In this document: one piece after another, positions 50,540 to 62,952 of the stretch
How the letters are laid out: every line of letters starts with the position of its first letter
Position numbering within the stretch: the first letter of the stretch is position 1
Origin: Cyanoderma ruficeps
Lineage: Eukaryota > Chordata > Aves > Passeriformes > Timaliidae
Length of the DNA: 64,000 bases
Direction of reading: 5' to 3'
NCBI GenBank assembly: GCA_008694505.1
Contig: VZDJ01007749.1
Location: 3,996,941 to 4,060,940 of the forward strand
The notes under the pieces: model-generated
Database searches by the model: none
Told to the model about the DNA's origin: nothing
Seen by the model: only the letters and a program-made list of their open reading frames with translations
Position numbers and translations under genes: made by a program

Positions 50540-51037
50540 TAATTCGAAGCGAGGCGAGACAGGAAATAAAATGGCGGCGGGGCTGAAAATCCCCCCCAAC
50601 GGCCCCCAGGGGGCGCGGCGGCACCCGGCCCCTCCCCGCCATCCAACATGGCGGCGCCCGGCGCGGCTTCAGCCGCCGGGGAGAGCGGGCGGCGCCTGCC
50701 AGGAACGGCCGGCTTCCGGCGCCCGCCCCTTTCCTGGAGGGCCGGGCCTCCGCGGCATGCCCACGCCGGGAGCCGGCGGCGTGAGGGGAGGCGGCGCCCG
50801 CCGGTGCCGCTGGGCCGGGGCTGTGCGGACGAGCCGCTCCTTCAGCCTCCCGCGGGGACTGCTTTCTGGCTGAAATCCCCGGCGCAGGTGGCGTGAGGGC
50901 GGGCGGCCCTCGCGGGTGGGCGCTGGAACGGAGCGAGGCCCGCCCGGCCTGAGGGGGATGCGCGGGTAGCCCGCGCTCGCAGCCAGCCCAGCCCAGCCCC
51001 GGTGGTCGCCGCGGAGCTGGCGTCAGGAGGCCACAAG
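50540..51037 (+). promoter_or_regulatory. EHD3: EHD3 CpG-island promoter and 5' UTR with two YY1-like sites
   Basis: GC- and CpG-rich DNA starts abruptly here and runs through the first exon. Two AAxATGGCGGC motifs, the YY1 consensus often found at transcription starts, lie at 50568-50578 and 50645-50655. They suggest transcription starts around 50.55-50.65 kb, giving a 5' leader of roughly 400 nt if unspliced. No TATA box was seen. The start site is inferred, not observed. Confidence 0.7.
50648..50896 (+). other. Possible upstream ORF in the EHD3 leader
   Basis: An ATG inside the second YY1-like motif opens an 82-codon frame (MAAPGAASAAGESG...) that ends at TGA 50894-50896, 141 nt before the EHD3 start. 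It is in the same frame as EHD3. It matters only if transcription starts upstream of it; the Ala/Gly/Arg-rich product looks like composition and not a protein family. Confidence 0.35.
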
Positions 51038-51264
51038 ATGTTCAGCTGGCTGGGCACCGACGACCGTCGGCGGAAGGACCCGGAGGTGTTCCAGACGGTC
51101 AGCGACGGCCTGAAGAAGCTTTACAAGACCAAGCTGCTGCCGCTGGAAGAACACTACAAGTTCCACGAGTTCCACTCGCCCGCCCTGGAGGATGCTGACT
51201 TCGACAACAAGCCCATGGTGCTCCTCGTGGGGCAGTACTCCACTGGGAAGACCACCTTCATCAG
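51038..51264 (+). CDS. EHD3: EHD3 exon 1: EH-domain ATPase 3, N-terminus and P-loop (residues 1-75)
   Basis: EHD3 is a dynamin-like ATPase that tubulates and scissions membranes of the recycling endosome; it supports early-endosome-to-Golgi and recycling traffic and, with EHD1, early steps of cilium formation. The exon begins MFSWLGTDDRRRKDPEVFQT, the EHD3-type start as I remember it, distinct from EHD1. HEFHSPALEDADFDNKPM and the P-loop GQYSTGKTT (from residue 65) follow. The ATG is the first in the conserved frame and lies in a CpG island. It ends with AG of an Arg codon before GTAAAA. The helical part, the remaining GTPase-like domain and the C-terminal EH domain are encoded further right; the full family length is about 535 residues. 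Confidence 0.97.
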
Positions 51265-53580
51265 GTAAAATCCAGCTGCCTGCACCCTCGACGCCCGGGC
51301 ACTGGGGTGGGGCAGAACGTCTCTCTGCTACCTGTGCTATGCCTTGATCCCCTTTCTGTTACCCCCTTCGCGTCCCCTCAACAGCTTTTCATTGAAAAGT
51401 CACCTCCACTCAAACGCGGAGCATTCCTTTGCAAGCTCAGGGTGGTGTAAGATGTACTGTGAAACACCGACGTGGCAAAAAGTAGCCCAGGGCAGAGCTG
51501 AGTAGCGCAGGCTGGACAGGAGTGTGGAGATGTGAGTCACTGGGGCCCTCCTGGCCGTCCAAAGTGCAAAGGCTTTGGGAAGCCTGGCGCGGAGCATTCC
51601 GTGCCTGCACTGCCCAGATTGACCCTTGTAGTAGCCATTCTTTTCAATTTGCTGTGGCTTTTGAGGGCAGCTTTAAAGGGGGTGCTTCGGTTTGCCATAG
51701 TCACTGTTACACGCTTGCGGGTGTGTTTTTCTGCACCGTCCCAGAGACAATACTCAGAACCCACTTAGAGAAGCATGTGTGCCTGTGCACAGAAAGACCT
51801 CCCCCTCTTCAGGGCTCCAGAAGTAAAGCCCTGTTACGGTTCTGTCCTCCCGAGATACTGGGAGCAGCAAGTTCCTTTCGAACTGTAAAGAAAGAGCAAC
51901 TGCAAGCAGCTCTTTCATTTCGAGGGTGTGGAACTGTCGCAGAGAGGGTTAAACTTTTCCGGCTGGACTTGGTTACAGGGATCTCTTCTGTTCAGCCATG
52001 CTGCTAGTTCAACTTGCAGCAGCCTTTCCCTTGGGATCATAGCTGAAGCTGCGCTGTCTGTGTTTCCTATGTGATTCATAAGCTAAGTGTTAAATTCCAG
52101 CCTTTTTCTGGTGTGGCTGTGTTGAAATCTGTGGAATTGCCCCAGTGTAAATCTGGACGCGAGCCATAGGCAGCCAGCCCTTTGTTCTATCAGTATTTCT
52201 TGGTGAAGGAGGGAACTGCAGAGAGTAGAGAAAGGTGAATCAAATTGACTGTACCTCTAAAGGAATGACCTTGAGAAATGCAGGGGCTTTTTTTTTTATG
52301 TGCTGTAATATTCCTGCTGCTGAATTTCCTGGTCAGGAGCCAAGGACAGAATGCATTTCTGCTACCTTGGCGTGTACCTGGCAAACAAAGTTTAAGAGTT
52401 AAATTTTCTCATAAGAGCAGATCACGTGGATGGTGAAGGGGTGCGAAAGACCCAGAGAAGCATTTTGCACATATTTGCAAAGGGAATTACAATTCTGAAA
52501 GATAGGGAGTGTAGCTAGCACAACTGCCTGGTTCACCCCAGATCTTTGTAATGTGTCTTGGTACCAAACCTGTTTGTAAAGCTTTTTTTGTCCTCTGGGT
52601 TACAGACACTCAGAGCCTGAACAGGAGGATATGCTGAATTACTGATAAAACTGTCTAACCAAAGCATCTCTTCCTAATTCTTTTCTCTGGATTGCCAGCA
52701 TCAGTTTCCCTGCAGTCTCACCTGCATGCTGTTAGCAGAGACTTCCCTGCCTTTGCCCCTCTCTGTTCAGTAAAGTCCTTTTTTCTGTAAGCCTCAGCTC
52801 CTCTTGCAGGAAGTTCAGGTGCCCAGAACATGTTGCAGGCAAAAGAAGATTGAGGTTTTGCTCATGTGGGATGGCAGAAACAACCTCTTTGCTTGTCAGC
52901 AAGTGGATCTAAGCCTCCCTGACAACTGCTTTTCACTGGGCACAGGGCTTGGATGAGCCTACACAGAGATGATGGTCAAGCAGAAGTGACCAGGAGCTTT
53001 GGGAGCTTCTGCTTCACAGGAGTGCCAAATGGGCCTTCCAGAAAGGCAGTGTTCTGTTTAAAATAGTGTCTTAAGTAGGTGAAAGTTGAGAACTTTGGTG
53101 TAACCCCAGGGTCTCTAATGGTAGGAGAAGTGTGAGGGTCTGTTACTCCAGTGTGTTCCCAGTCAAAGGCCAGAAAACCGCGTGTTGCTCGTGACAGGCT
53201 TCCAGCATGAGCTTGCAGGCACTGCTCATTAAAGAGCTGGGATAAGCACCAGATTAGCATCCAGAGTTATTGTGGGAAGGCAAGTGGGAGCTAAAGCTGA
53301 GAGCAGGGAGGAGTTAAAGGGGGCTAGGGGGAGGAAGTGGGAGGGTTGACAACCATTATGTCTTAGCAGTAGAGTGGAGCAAGAAACAGCCTCTGGACAT
53401 TCCATCCACAATCTTGTCAGGAGGGGGATTATTAGGGTTATCCTTACGTATCAATTCCACTCTTAAATTGCATCCTGCTTGCATGTACTGCCATGCAATT
53501 TAGGGAGATGACTTAATGCCACTAAACAATCATGTGGAATGAACTCAGTCCCAGTTTACCTGGATCCTGTGACCCCTTAC

Positions 53581-53613
53581 AAAAAAAAAAAAAANNNNAA
53601 AAAAAAAAAAAAA
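53581..53613. repeat. A homopolymer with a 4-N gap
   Basis: The N run 53595-53598 is enclosed by A tracts on both sides. Length is uncertain. Confidence 0.97.
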
Positions 53614-54166
53614 GTACCCTTCGTCACCTACCTAAGGAATGTCTGTCTTCCAAACCCCTTTCCTTGTTTTGGGAATCTGAGGTAAAACAAGGAAGAAATG
53701 CAAGGCTCCGAAGCACCTAAGCTGCAGCATCTTGCAGTGAGGCTGTTCTCTTGTCAGGAGCTGATGGCAGAAAAAAGGCAGTCAAGGTCAGCAGTGAGAA
53801 ACATTCCTAGAGGCTGAGCCAGGGAAGAGGGACATGAGCTGTGTGGGTCAAAGCCAGTGAAGTGAGACCAGAGCATGCCTTGTTTACAGTGGAACCAGGC
53901 TGTTCTCTCTTCTACTTGCAGGGACACAGAACTGAGCCTTTCTGTGCTACGTGAAGGGTGTAGGTAGCATTGCTAATGCAGCTTTTCCATTCCTGCTTCC
54001 TGCTGTATCATCTCTGTGCTCAGTCCCATTTCTCTCCTCAGCATACATTTGGCTGTCGTTTTTCCACAGGGTTGGGGGCTGAAAGTCGGTGCTGGTTAGG
54101 GCAAGGTAACACCTCTGCCTGGGAATATCTGACAGCCACTGCAGGATCTCACTGGAGCTTGCTTTT

Positions 54167-54200
54167 ATAAGACCAATCTATCCAACTGAAAACCATCCAT
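54167..54200 (+). repeat. Copy B of a 33-34 nt dispersed sequence
   Basis: Near-identical to 48417-48449 in the same orientation, here with tg before the aaaacc part. It lies in EHD3 intron 1, about 3 kb downstream of the first exon, while copy A lies about 2 kb upstream of the promoter. Confidence 0.85.
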
Positions 54201-57200
54201 GTTATTGCTTTTTATGTTTCCTGTAAGAGGGTGGGAGTGCAGGACAGAACATTACTCTCCTAATTAACTTAGGTTCCTTGGTCATTTCTAAAAATAATCC
54301 TGGCTCAAGTCCAGCCATCCTGCTAATAAAATAAACAAGCCTGCCAGAGCCCTACTAACTGTCAACATTGCTTGCTTTTCTGGTGCAGCCACCCCTTCCT
54401 CCTACAGCTAATGGTTTACACGTCCTGGCCTCTCCACACTGTCAGAGGCTACACGCAGAGCTGCGGTGTGACCTCCCCGTGAGGCCCTGAACCTTTCATC
54501 GGTGCCTGCATCGGGCAGTTGTCACCATTTCCTCCCGCTCTGCCCCTCTTCCCGTTGCCGCTCAGCATCCCCTCTGCTGCCTCACTCCGCGGCATCCTGC
54601 AGGGCTCCGGCATGACTCATCACGGGCAGGCAGCCCCTTCCCCCACATCCTTCGGCTCTCCTGCCCGAGGAGCCCGGCCTCTCCTTACATACCTCCAAAT
54701 CCACCTGGGAAAGGCCCCCCCAGGCACTAACGCAGCTTTCCTGCCCTGGCCCTTCCCAGGAACAGGCCTGAAAGAGGCACACAGGATGATGCTTCCAGCC
54801 ACAAACCGACTCCAGACACTTCTCTAAAAAGCAGATTGGTCATAAAAAACCTATTCCCCTCCTGTCTGGGGTACTCCACAGATTTCCCTAACCTGGCTGG
54901 AGGTCACTCCCCCAGGCCTTTGAAGGTGTTCAGCAGCTCAGCTTAAGGCTTGCAGCACTGGCAGAGGAAATTGCATGGTGGTGGTTGGTGTTTTCCACAG
55001 CTATTGTTTGCTCTTCTCTCCCAGAAATCCCCACAAATGTGACAACTGCATGTGTTCTCTAGCATGCCTCTGGTAGCCAGGGCAGGCTGTGTCACTGCTG
55101 AGCAGGAGTGCCTTCCCCCATCAGGCAGTGTCAATACAACCCCTTGTATTTGTCCTGTGCACAATGAGATTCTTGTGCTGCTGACACCCTGCTGCACAGT
55201 GTACCCCAATCTCCCAGAAAGGCCTCACTTAAAATAGATGCTGTGATCGTGGGCAGCACAAATCTTCTTCTCCTGCCACTTGTTGCACATAAGTCAATAA
55301 CATTGGTGGGTAGCTACTTCTTTTGTGCTTTTGTTGGGATTTTTTTGGTTGGTTTTTTTAAGTCTTACACAAGAAATAAACACAGAAATGCTTTGAAATG
55401 TTAGCTGAGTGGAGCTGTGATAAAATTCTTCCAAGCAGGCTGTCTGGAGGAGTGCTGCTATTGCACATAGGACTTTTGGTTAGATTTTCTGGGAAGCTTT
55501 GTCTATAAATAACAAACAACTCCCCCCCTCAACTGTTTTTTACTTTTGCTCAAAAGTTGTCATATTACATGTGCATTTCAAGCCTCTAAAATGGAAAAAA
55601 GGTGGTTGTTACAGCAAGGCTGCAACCTGACATTGGGAGTAAGAAGCCTTTCTAAAACGCCATCCGCTTGTATTTGACAGTTGATAATGCTGCCTATTTC
55701 TTTTCTCTCTTGTATTTGCATGGGGAAAATGCAAAGACTTATTTCTCTGGATTCAGTGAATTCCCATCTCTGTAAAGCCACTGGCTTGACAGCAGTGTCT
55801 GTCAGGGGCTGGTGTTTGAATTGCCATCTGGGAGGCACAAGCTTCATTTCCAGAGTCTGACCAAGTGGCTTCTAACATAGGAAATAGTTGTGCAGTGTAA
55901 AGAGCTTTCCAGGGAATTGAACCAAGAACGTTCATACGATAGTCTACAGAGCCCTTGGTGGGAGAGAAGTAACCCCTCCTTGTTCCCAGGTGCTTCAAAC
56001 TAGAGAGGAGTTACTGTGGCTGCCAGGAGGGTGAATTGTGATCACCAGCCAGAGACATGGTACACACCAGTACTACCTGCAGTCTGCTTTTCTTAATGTA
56101 ATGACCCACTGTTATAGGAAAGTTTGAGAAACCCCTAAATAAAGTCTATATAAATAGGATATATCCACCCTCCTATGGAAGGTCAGAGGGCTGCTCTCTT
56201 CCTGGATTATTTCAGGTCTTTTAGGAGCTGCTCAACAGCTGCTGTTGCATCTCAGAGTTCTGCAATAAAGAAGAGTCACTTCTGGTGGCTTTCTGGGGAG
56301 TATGGGACTTGGAAATCACGTTGGACAAAAGGTGCAAGAAAATACACGATAATACACCAGTAAAAGAGGTGTGGTCATCTCCTAAGGGAATTATGGATAT
56401 CATTTGTGGAGGTATTCTTGTTGCAGTGAGTGTGTACCAAGCCAGATAAGTGTCAGTGATTTGTCTTGGGTATACATTTGGTTGTTTTACCTCTAAATCC
56501 AGCTGGTTTGGCCTTGCCATTAGGAACTGAAGACACATTTGCAGACATGGTATCAGTAAATAGCCTGCACAATTTTTTTTTTGTTGCTCCATAAATACTG
56601 GGTAGTGACTACCTATGTTAAAATGACAGTGAAAGCAGGAACCTTTAAAAAGTTATCACAAGCCTTCATGCCAACAGTCCTATAGTCCCTCACACAGGGA
56701 CTTCCCTAAGACTCACCAGAATGAACCAGTTCTGGTGCTTAGATATATCAGTCTCAATCATGAAAAAAATCTCTGATCCTTCTCCTAGTTCCTTTTCCAC
56801 ATCCCCACAATCTACTTTTAACACCCCGGCAATTCTGAAATAATCTTTCTACCTACTGAGGATTAAGTCAAAGCATTGGAAGAGGGAATGCCAGCTACCT
56901 CTGGCAACAAGCAACACGTTATTATACTAACTTCCATGGTGTGGTAGTCATTTTATTCTTCATGTAACTACCCAGAGTTTATCACCTGTCACCTCTGACA
57001 CCATCCTGTACTGAGGGCTAGGCCAGTTCTAGCTACCTTCTGCAAGCCACATGGACATAATGGTCTTAATTTTCAGCACAGGACCAGCAGGTGGTTTTCT
57101 ACACCCACACACACAAACACAGGCCTGACCTCAGAGGTGGCATTTGGCACCTTCATGAGCCAAAGGGAACTGTCCCGTGCACACACCATTGACCCGCCCT

Positions 57201-57943
57201 GAATTTGGCAGGGTCAGTTAGGATATGCTGCCAGCATCCTATTCAAAGCCCTACAACCCCATGGGTGATTATCTTTCCCTGAAATTTGCCAAACTACCTT
57301 CAGGAAATAATAAGGGATGCTGAGCTTACTGTGCTATCCAGCATGATATATAGCTTGGAGTATGCTCCCCCACCCACATGGTAGTGCTCAATATGCTCGA
57401 GCAGTTTGTAGGGCAGACCTGTGGCTGCATTTCAGAAGCACACAAGGACAGAGACTTCAGTCAAGTGCAGGGGAGGTTGGCATTTAAGCAACTGATTTGG
57501 ATTGGGGGTAAGCACATTAGTTGGATGAGTCTGCTGAAACCAGCAGCAGTGAAGTAATTGATATTGGCACCAAGAGCCGGTAGGGTTTCAGGATTAACTC
57601 TGTGATTGCAGTGAACTGCTGTTTTTACTTTGCTGTGCTAAGTCTGCTCCAAATGTCTTGAGGATTGAAGTACACAAAATGATGATGCAATGTGATGAGA
57701 ATCTCTTCCTAGCAGCTATAATCATCTCAATTTCTTAATCCACCTTAAATGAGCTTTCAATGTTGAGATCCTAAGTAGAAAAGCTACCAAGGCATTTATC
57801 AAACAATTCAGTAACAGTGCTAAAAATAGTCTCGGAAGGATGCATGCTCTTAAGCTTCATAATTGCACTGCAATCTTCAGTACAACTCATTTAGGACTTT
57901 GCTGCTCGTGTCTCATGCCCACACCCTGTTTTTTCACTTACAG

Positions 57944-58120
57944 GTACCTGCTGGAGCAGGATTTCCCAGGGATGAGGATTGGACCAGAGCCTACAACTGA
58001 CTCCTTTATAGCAGTTATGCAAGGAGATGTGGAAGGAATCGTTCCTGGAAACGCGTTGGTGGTGGATCCCAAAAAACCGTTCAGGAAGCTCAACGCCTTT
58101 GGCAATGCCTTTTTGAACAG
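57944..58120 (+). CDS. EHD3: EHD3 exon 2 (residues 76-134)
   Basis: It encodes YLLEQDFPGMRIGPEPTTDS (switch I region), then FIAVMQGDVEGIVPGN and FRKLNAFGNAFLN. The GDVEGIVPGN stretch resembles EHD3 more than EHD1 as I remember them. Acceptor TTTTCACTTACAG, donor GTCAGT; one base enters and two leave, fitting exons 1 and 3. Confidence 0.97.
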
Positions 58121-61100
58121 GTCAGTACTCAAAAACTCTCTTGTTCTGTGGAGTAAAGTTAGATTCTAATGAGCAGCACAGCAAGTAATCTAGAGGAGTA
58201 AGGCACTTCTTTTCTTCCCATCCATATGGCTGATGCAAAGCCAGTCCAGTCCTGCCAGATGTGCCATAAGTCAGTTGCTGAAGGGCTGATAAATTCCAAG
58301 TGTGACAAACCTTCATTTTACTTAATCAAACAAAACATGAATGACATCACTGCCTAAGCTTATCCTGCAGGAGACTAGAGGTAGATTTCTTCTTTACATT
58401 TCTTGTCCCCTGCTTCAGTATTTCTAGCTTCTTCCCTTTGTGATCAAAACCAGGCTCTCTCCATTCCCATGCCTTATACATACAATCTCAGGTGCAAATT
58501 GATGACCACTCTAATGTGTTTCCTGTAAAAAAGAGTAGCAGGGTGTTTGGACAGTGACTCTGACATGAGGAATATAACCTTTCCATCCCCTAGACCCAGC
58601 CCAACCATAGGGAGGTTTTGGATCTAGGCCTTGCAGGAAGCCAGCAGCACACACCCATATCCTAGATGAGCACAAACTGTGCTGCAGAAGGCAACAAACT
58701 GACTACATCCATCATCGATGCCTTCCCTTAACGTGGTGTGGGAGACACTGGAAACATGGCAGCTGCTCAGCCAAACAACCAGGAAAGCTGGGCTGGGCTC
58801 TGGCTCCCATTCCATCTTCCAAGCTTAGAGAATGACTGACTGTCCAGAGGGTGCAGCATCTCCTACCAGGACTGACCACTGGAGTGCTGGTGTAGGCTGC
58901 AGCGAGGCAGGGAAGGGGCCTGCTGAAAAGCATGGGGAGAAACTTGCTGGCAGGAGAGGGACCTAGCTGGAGTCACTGCTGTGTGGAGAACCTCACAGTA
59001 CCCCAGGGTGACAGGAAGCACTATCTGATCACTGCACAGGAGCATCATTGAAATGCATCAACATGGTCCTGCACCAGAGAGACTTGAGAAGTTTTTGTTG
59101 TTTCCTAGGGCCCAGAACACCTGCACCTGACCAGGTTAGGTCAGGTGACTGCCCACTCCCTGTGCCAGGGCAGAAGAGTTATTTGCCCTAAGAGAATAAC
59201 AAGCCTCTTGGCTGGAGTGCAGAGATCGTGGATGAAGAGAACATAATTCAGAACAGCTCAGCTGATAGCCAAGAACAGCCACAGCTGGCAGACACTTCAC
59301 TGCAGAGAAGGAACATTAGGCCAAGCATGGGGGGCAAAAAAGCAAACACTTCTGAACTAGCCTGATGGATGTGTCTTGAATGCAATTTGCTGCTGATACA
59401 GCAAGGGATCTCTGCATGCATTAACCCAGTTCACTGTGTCATGCTGTGCTCTTGTTAGGCTGCTTCTACTCTTCCTTCTCCTCTTTATGAAGAAAGAGTC
59501 AAGGCTGTGCCTGTGCAGACAGCAGGGCAGAGGGACACAGCAGGGATTCAGCAGCAGCACAAGTGCAGCTTCTAGCAGTGCAGGAGTAGCCACAGCAGCT
59601 AATGACACCTTTCTCTTGCTGACATGGAAAAAGAGGGAGTAATGATTTCTGAACTGACAAAGGAGACACGCTAAGGGGGACTGGCTCAGCTCTGTGTGCA
59701 TCACATGCTGAAAATGCAGATGCTAATGCCCAGCTAATTAGGAAATCAAACACATGCAAGAGTTGACTCAGAGAGCCAGAAATTTAGCAGATGTAAATCC
59801 TGGTGCACCCACTGGACCACACTTCTCCAGTGGGCTTGGCTTCTGGGCTAGGGACAAGCAGAGCTATCTCTGCCTTGCACATACCTTGCTGCTGCTATAT
59901 ATATGCTAAGGCCCTGACCTCTGCTAGGAGGCTGTGAGCAAGAAATTTGCAGAAGGGAGCTAATCTCCAGGGGCCACACCTCTAAACTGAGATAAGAGCG
60001 GCCATGGGGAAGTCTGCTTTGCCCATGGATGGGTAAAGACTTGGCTGAGCATCAGTGGAAGGGAACAGAACAGCATGAGGCAGTAGCATTCACACAGGCC
60101 TAGCTGGTCTTGGCTGAGAGGTGGCAGCCCACAGCACTGTGTCCCCATGGGCTGCAGAGCCTGCTGCTCCAGGAGTGAGCATCCACCCTTTGCTGGGGCT
60201 TCCTCCCCAGCAGAGACTGGGATCTGCTGCTTTCCAGGAAGCAAGGGAAAACAGGCACAGTCAGAAATTGGCTGGGAGATAAGCATATTGTGCTGCTCAG
60301 AGCCTGTATCCTCCCTCCCTTCATTCCCAGGAGGTGGAGCACCTGCACATACCTGGGAGATAGGACTGCCCAGGGCTGAAATGAGGATAGCAGGTCTGCA
60401 GAATCCTGTCTCTTGTCTGCTCTTTCTTGCCCCAGGTTGTTCCTGGGTACTGAGAAAAGGGTTTGTTTTCCTTTCTGCAACTCTGCTGGCCAAACCCCAC
60501 CTCTGGGAAGATTCCAGAGAGATGGGAGGTTGCACCTTGTTGTCAGAAGGACTTGTTTGGCCCCAAAGGCCTGGAGTAAAATCAGGAATCTCACCCATTA
60601 CTTTTGTATTACATTGACTAGGTTGCAAGAATTCCTGCATTCCCAAAGTCTTCTTTTGGGAAGCCAAGGTGGAGTCAGTCCTGGTTTTGTGTTGTGAACA
60701 GCAGGAGAGGTAGATAACATGTTGCTCCTACAGCCCTGTAGTCTGCCTGTAGAGGTAGTGAAACTCTAGTTTGGCACCACCTTGTTCCCTTCATATGGCC
60801 CCAGACTGAATTAGGTCGAGCTCCCTGAGGTCCTGCAGTTCTGCTGGGACAGCAGGAGGGCAGCAGCCTTACCTTTGCCAAAAGAGCCAGAATGCACTCA
60901 CTCATGCTGGCCTCTGACCTTATATCTGAAATCTCCTGTGGAGTACTTTTCCTAGAGAAACTGGTGGAAAATCCCCCTGCCCCATTCAGTATTACAGCAC
61001 AAGGAATACTCAGGGCTGTAACAAGGAAAAGCAAACCTGGGTTGGCAAGACAGGGGAATAACACGACCTCCTGAGCCTTTTGTTCTCTGCTGCTGTGCCT

Positions 61101-62854
61101 GGCATTCAACAGGACAATCAAGCTAGTCCCCCTCTTTGATATGAGGTATTACACGTTCAGAAATGCTCCCTGTTGCCACCTGCCAAGCTGGGGATGTGGG
61201 AAGCTGTAATATGTGGTCTGAAATAGCTGCCAGCTTAGGGGAGGAGACACTCATTAACCCATGAGGATTCAGTCTTACCAGAATCTTCTCGGAGTCACAG
61301 CAGAGTAGAACAATTGGGTTGTGGCATAGCCTGGTGGATTCAGAGGTGCAGGGGCTTCTGCTGAGCTAGACACTCATCAGAGCACTGCAGGGCCCCATCT
61401 GCCTTGACTGCACTCAGTGGCCCTTGTGCCAACCCCCATCCTCTGTGGTTCCGCCTCCTCCCACAGGAACAGGTTTTTTGTGTCTGGATGTCACACCACC
61501 CTATTAATATGCATATGTACACACACACACAGAGCTGTGTGGAATGCCATCCCAAAAAGGCTATCCATGAATTGCTGGAGCTGTGGAAGCAGACAGGCTT
61601 TTACTGTCCGTTGCTGTTACTAGCAGCTGAAATGGATGAGCTGCAGCCCACAAAGCACAAGTGACTCTTCTTAGGCAGTGATTTGCATAGATACAGGATG
61701 GGGAACAACTAGCTAAAGAGCAGTTACACATAAGTGGAGCTGCAGAGGGGGGAGCAGTGAATTACAAAATGAATGTGAGTTAACAGTGTCATACTGCTGT
61801 TGGAAAAGCAAACATGTCACTGAGATGTATAAACAGGACTGTCAACTCTAAGAGATAAGGAACAGTCCATCCTCTCTGCTCACCACTAGCAGGGCCGTGG
61901 CTGGAGTACTTCAGCTTGTGGCATCATGCCGGAAGAAATATGTGGAGCAGTTTGACAGGACCCAAAGGAACGCTGCAAGCATCTTCAGGGATTTAGAAAT
62001 GAGCTGGAAAGGCAGCTAGAGAGGACTGGAAGAGATAGGCAAAAGAAAAAAACAACCACAGAGCTGTTTTCTATGGAGGAGAGACTGAGGGGAGCAGGAT
62101 GACAATAGTGTACATTGTGACAAGAGCAGAAAAATAAATCATTTTCCACATCTACTGTGTTCATGACTGAGGGGCATTATAGCATATGAAATTTAGATTA
62201 GACATTAAAAAAGAGGATTTACTGTAAAGGTTATTAAGTGATGGAGTAGACTCACAGCAAATGTTGGTGAGTCTGCATTGCTATGGATTTGAAGAACATT
62301 TAGACAAATAACCTGATTGATCCTGCCTTGAGGCAGGAGGACAGACTCAGCAACCTCTTCAGATCTCATGCTGCCTATGCTTTACTACTTCCATGGTGCA
62401 ATAATAGCACATTTTTGTCTATTTAAGACCAGATTTGAAAGAGAACAAAAGTCCTACAGAATTGCTGATTTTTTTTTTTAAGAAAGTTATTTCAGTTCAC
62501 TTGAGTTCAGGACTCTACAGGGGAATGCTTAACCAAAGGAAAACAAATACCACTTCGTGTTAAAATCTAAACAGCACATAAATGAAAACCCAAATGTTTT
62601 CATAGTTCACAATTTGGGGGCCCATATAAAAAGCTCTCGTAGGTCATGACTGTGACCCATGTTCCAGAGGCAGCAAAATAGAGATAAGTGCTTAGTTCTA
62701 GTTTCTTTCTCATTTCTTTAAGTAACAGTAGCTCCAAGCTCCAACCAAAGACTTGAGACATCAGAGTCTGGCATGTCCCATGCTACCTGCGATGTGCAGC
62801 ACATCATGACTATGTTTTGCACTTTTTTTTTTAACACATTTATTTTCCACACAG
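58121..62854 (+). other. EHD3: EHD3 intron 2
   Basis: This 4.7-kb intron contains an old CR1 copy (61885-62372) and, between about 59.96 and 61.12 kb, several unusually long open frames on both strands that resemble no family I know (see findings). No exon-like sequence with EHD3 similarity is present. Confidence 0.85.
61885..62372 (+). mobile_element. Old, diverged CR1-type LINE fragment, plus orientation
   Basis: Recognised from ordered but decayed motifs: gctggagtacttcag, gacaggacccaaagg, ggaggagagactgagg, a degenerate ttattaagtgatggagtaga, and tgccttgaggcaggaggac near the 3' end, typical of old CR1 subfamilies. It lacks an intact frame. It is older than the other copies and ends about 480 bp before EHD3 exon 3. 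Confidence 0.75.
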
Positions 62855-62952
62855 GTTCGTCTGTGCCCAGCTACCTAATCCTGTATTAGAAAGCATCAGT
62901 GTCATTGATACACCAGGAATCCTTTCTGGAGAAAAGCAGAGAATTAGCAGAG
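62855..62952 (+). CDS. EHD3: EHD3 exon 3, DTPG motif (residues 135-167)
   Basis: It encodes [20 protein letters not shown] then [16 protein letters not shown] is the G3/switch II motif of the dynamin-like domain. Acceptor TTTTCCACACAG and donor GTAAGT are strong. It is the last EHD3 exon in the window; the gene continues to the right. Confidence 0.97.

Larger units (their letters stand above)
51265..57943 (+). other. EHD3: EHD3 intron 1
   Basis: This 6.7-kb intron has no recognised gene. It holds an A tract with four N (53581-53613) and copy B of the 33-34 nt dispersed sequence (54167-54200). Its first kilobase retains a raised G+C content from the CpG island. Open frames are short and lack family signatures. 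Confidence 0.85.

Noticed and set aside
51038..62952. Assignment of the EHD gene as EHD1 or EHD4
   Set aside because: The N-terminus MFSWLGTDDRRRKDPEVFQT and the GDVEGIVPGN stretch fit EHD3, and the synteny agrees.
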